Positions 4,547 to 7,147 of a stretch of 7,147 nucleotides of DNA are shown one piece after another. The DNA lies in NCBI GenBank assembly GCA_905373295.1, contig CAJPSJ010000100.1, positions 1 to 7,147 of the forward strand, read 5' to 3'. Under the pieces are notes generated by a model. The model made no database searches, was not told the origin of the DNA, and saw nothing but the letters and a program-made list of their open reading frames with translations. Positions within the stretch are counted from its first letter, which is position 1. Every line of letters starts with the position of its first letter. The DNA comes from an uncultured Campylobacter sp. (lineage in GTDB: Bacteria; Campylobacterota; Campylobacteria; Campylobacterales; Campylobacteraceae). A program made the translations under genes and the position numbers.

Positions 4547-7147
4547 TTACACCTTGTAAATTTTAACCGCGCATTTTTTGTAGTCGGTCTCTTTTGAAAG
4601 CGGACAGGTATGATCGAGCGTGACGCGGTTGATATAAACTTTCTCGTCAAAAAACGGCACGAAAATAAGTCCTTTCGGCGGAACGTTACGTCCGTGGAAG
4701 TCCACGCGCGCTTTGACTTTGCCGCGGCGCGACTCGATCCAGACGATTTCGTTTTGTTGTACGCCGATTTTGGCGCCGTCGGCTTCGTTCATATAGCATC
4801 TTGCCTCCGGTACGGCGCGATAAAGCTCCGGCACGCGCATAGTCATAGTGCCCGTATGCCAGTGCTCCAGCACACGACCCGTACATAACCAGAAAGGATA
4901 TTCCTCGCTTGGCACTTCTACAGGATCCATATATGGACGGAAGAAAATTTTAGCTTTATTGGCAAAGCTTGTTTTCTCTTCGCCTGAAGTAGCGGATTTC
5001 AGATCACCGCTAGGAAGCGCCGCTTTGGCGTTGCCGTAGAATGCAAAGTCGCTATCCGGAGCCGCTTTTTTAGCATAAGGATCGTATTGGGCGTTAAAGC
5101 GCCAAAGCGTTTCTTTGCCGTCTACGACCGGCCACCTAAGACCGCGCACTCGGTGATAGGTATCGAAATCGGCTAGGTCGTGTCCGTGACCGGTGCCGAA
5201 TTTTCGGTATTCCTCCCAGAGATATTTTTGGATGAAAAAGCCATATCCTTTAAATTCTTTGCCGTCGCTACCGATGACGCCACGAGAGTCGCCGTTTACT
5301 TCGGAGTTATCGAAGCTTGCCATAATCGGATCTTTTGCAGCGAAAGCCTGAGCGTCTTTGTTTGCAAAGAGCACTTCAAATAGTGTAGTCTCTGGCGTAT
5401 AGCCGAATTCTGAAATTTTATCCAATACGTTCGGAAGCGTAAGCTTATCATTTACTTTAACCTCGCCCCAGAAATCCTTGAGTTTGAAGCGCTTGGAAAA
5501 CTCTAACATCTGCCACGTATCGCTCATAGCGTCGCCTACAGGAAGGACCTGCTGCCTCCACCACTGCGTTCTGCGCTCGGCATTGCCGTATGCGCCCCAT
5601 TTTTCGTAGATCATCGCGGTTGGCAGGATTAGATCAGCTACCTTTGCGCTTAGTCCCGGATACGGATCGCTTACTACGATGAAGTTATCCATCTCGCGCG
5701 CCGCTGCGATCCAGTGATTTGCGTTGGCGATCTGCTGCCATGGGTTATTTACCTGCACCCATAGCCATTTTATCTTGCCGTCTTCGAGATTGCGCAGAGC
5801 CTGTACATAATGTACGCCCGGTTTCGGATTTATCGTGCCCTCGGGAAGCTTCCAAATTTTTTCGGAAACCTTTCTGTGTGCCGGATTTGCCACGACCATA
5901 TCGGCAGGTAGGCGGTGAGAAAACGTGCCCACCTCTCTAGCCGTGCCGCAAGCGCTAGGCTGACCGGTAAGCGAAAACGCTCCGCAGCCGGGCTTGGCTT
6001 GCTTGCCAAGAAGGAAATGCACCATGTAGCTTTGCTCATTGACCCAAGTTCCTCTTGAGTGCTGATTAAAGCCCATCGTCCAAAAGCTTACTACTTTGCG
6101 GTCCTTTTCGATGTAATAATCTGCCAGCTGCTTTAGCTTGGTCTTAAACGCCTCTAAATCCTCGCTTTCATCGCCCTTAGCCAAAGGCGCTACAAATTCT
6201 AACGTGTAAGGCTCCAGCGCTTTTTTAAATTCTTCGAAGCTTATGAGCCAGTGAGCATCTGATTTGTCAGAGTGTTTGTTTTCGAGTACGTCGCCCTCTT
6301 TCATACCCAGATATGCTAAGGTAACGCCCTCGGATTTGCTTAGAATTTTAGATTTTTGCTTAGCCGCGGTATCAAGCTCGGTCTTGCGGTATTTTTTATG
6401 ATTTATATCTTCTCGCAAGCCGTAGCCGATATCCACAGGGCCTGTAGCGAACACGCAGTGCTCTTTAATAAATTTCTCATCTATCATATCCGGGTGATTG
6501 TAGACAATCTCCCTTGCTATGTAGTTCCATATCGCCAAATCGGTATTCGGACGGAATATAATTTCAATATCGGCGATGTTTGAAGTGCGGCTAGAGTAGG
6601 TCGAGAGATTTATAACTTTTACGCGGTCCGGGTTGCGAAGCTTGTGGTCGGAGACGCGAGACCAAAGGATAGGGTGCATCTCAGCCATATTCGCGCCCCA
6701 AGCGATGATGGTATCGGTTAGCTCGATATCGTCGAAAACACCCGCAGGCTCGTCGATACCGAAGGTTTGCATAAAACCTACGACGGCGCTGGCCATGCAC
6801 TGGCGAGCGTTGGGATCGAGATTATTGGAGCGAAAGCCCGCTTTGACGAGCTTAGCTGCGGCATAGCCCTCAGGGATCGTGTATTGACCGCTGCCAAGTA
6901 CGGCAAAGCCCTCGGGACCGCCTTCGTTATAGGCGCGTCTGAAATGCTTCTCCATTTCGTAGAACGCTCGTTGCCAGCTGATTTCGATAAATTTTCCCTT
7001 TTTGTCGAATTCGCCTTTGGAATTTACGCGTAAAAGAGGCTTGGTAATGCGATCTGCGCCGTACATGATCTTGGCGTTGAAATAGCCTTTGATGCAGTTT
7101 AGACCGCGATTTACGGGCGCTAACGGATCGCCTTTGACCGCTACGAT
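4547..7147 (-). CDS. napA: Periplasmic nitrate reductase catalytic subunit NapA (5'-truncated by window edge)
   Basis: Mo-bisMGD nitrate reductase that reduces nitrate to nitrite in the periplasm with electrons from NapB. The reading frame stays open to the last base of the window; 866 residues are visible. The missing start should hold the Tat signal and the first three Cys of the 4Fe-4S cluster (about 60 residues, judged against family members of about 925 in Campylobacter). The fourth cluster Cys is visible in [10 protein letters not shown] (codon 7094-7096), followed by the conserved Lys. The molybdenum-ligand Cys is in [13 protein letters not shown] (codon 6797-6799, visible residue 117). 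The highly conserved [15 protein letters not shown] and [14 protein letters not shown] blocks are present, and the C-terminal domain is complete. The ATG at 7066 is internal and is not the start. It is the first visible gene of the operon, and napG follows after 3 bases. No frameshift or in-frame stop is seen. Confidence 0.98.
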   Translation of the reverse strand: MVAVKGDPLAPVNRGLNCIKGYFNAKIMYGADRITKPLLRVNSKGEFDKKGKFIEISWQRAFYEMEKHFRRAYNEGGPEGFAVLGSGQYTIPEGYAAAKLVKAGFRSNNLDPNARQCMASAVVGFMQTFGIDEPAGVFDDIELTDTIIAWGANMAEMHPILWSRVSDHKLRNPDRVKVINLSTYSSRTSNIADIEIIFRPNTDLAIWNYIAREIVYNHPDMIDEKFIKEHCVFATGPVDIGYGLREDINHKKYRKTELDTAAKQKSKILSKSEGVTLAYLGMKEGDVLENKHSDKSDAHWLISFEEFKKALEPYTLEFVAPLAKGDESEDLEAFKTKLKQLADYYIEKDRKVVSFWTMGFNQHSRGTWVNEQSYMVHFLLGKQAKPGCGAFSLTGQPSACGTAREVGTFSHRLPADMVVANPAHRKVSEKIWKLPEGTINPKPGVHYVQALRNLEDGKIKWLWVQVNNPWQQIANANHWIAAAREMDNFIVVSDPYPGLSAKVADLILPTAMIYEKWGAYGNAERRTQWWRQQVLPVGDAMSDTWQMLEFSKRFKLKDFWGEVKVNDKLTLPNVLDKISEFGYTPETTLFEVLFANKDAQAFAAKDPIMASFDNSEVNGDSRGVIGSDGKEFKGYGFFIQKYLWEEYRKFGTGHGHDLADFDTYHRVRGLRWPVVDGKETLWRFNAQYDPYAKKAAPDSDFAFYGNAKAALPSGDLKSATSGEEKTSFANKAKIFFRPYMDPVEVPSEEYPFWLCTGRVLEHWHTGTMTMRVPELYRAVPEARCYMNEADGAKIGVQQNEIVWIESRRGKVKARVDFHGRNVPPKGLIFVPFFDEKVYINRVTLDHTCPLSKETDYKKCAVKIYKV

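Overview
The window carries most of a periplasmic nitrate reductase (Nap) operon on the minus strand, followed downstream by one unrelated AT-rich gene, also on the minus strand. The gene order napA-napG-napH-napB-napL-napD, with no napC and no napF in the visible part and with the epsilonproteobacterial gene napL, points to the genus Campylobacter. The fairly high GC content of the operon (43 and 58% in two 60-base lines of napA counted by hand) fits a higher-GC species of the C. gracilis / C. showae / C. rectus kind better than C. jejuni. The species is a guess and the genus is fairly secure.

Layout, read in the direction of transcription (high to low coordinates): napA runs in from the right edge and lacks about its first 60 codons (7147-4547); napG (4543-3785); napH (3788-2979); napB (2982-2449); napL (2439-1246); napD (1249-914). 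The genes are packed tightly. There are ATGA stop/start overlaps at napG/napH, napH/napB and napL/napD, a 3-base gap at napA/napG and a 9-base gap at napB/napL, so this looks like one transcription unit with translational coupling. The operon promoter lies outside the window. After napD come 162 bases without a gene (752-913), holding an AT-rich palindrome, a small hairpin and a repeated 9-mer but no classical terminator. Then comes a 239-codon gene (751-32) that starts at TTG behind a good ribosome binding site and encodes a protein of unknown function with one N-terminal membrane anchor.

How the parts work together: NapH (membrane, cytoplasmic FeS clusters) and NapG (periplasmic, four 4Fe-4S clusters) form the menaquinol dehydrogenase that replaces NapC in campylobacters. 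Electrons pass to the dihaem cytochrome NapB and then to NapA, where nitrate is reduced to nitrite at a Mo-bisMGD site. NapD is the cytoplasmic chaperone for the NapA Tat signal. NapL is a periplasmic propeller-like accessory protein whose exact role is not settled.

I did not find a wholly new system. The points most worth a second look are a 75-residue Asn-Ser repeat inserted in NapL, two bacterial N-glycosylation sequons in NapB, and the AT-rich anchored protein downstream, whose function I do not recognise.
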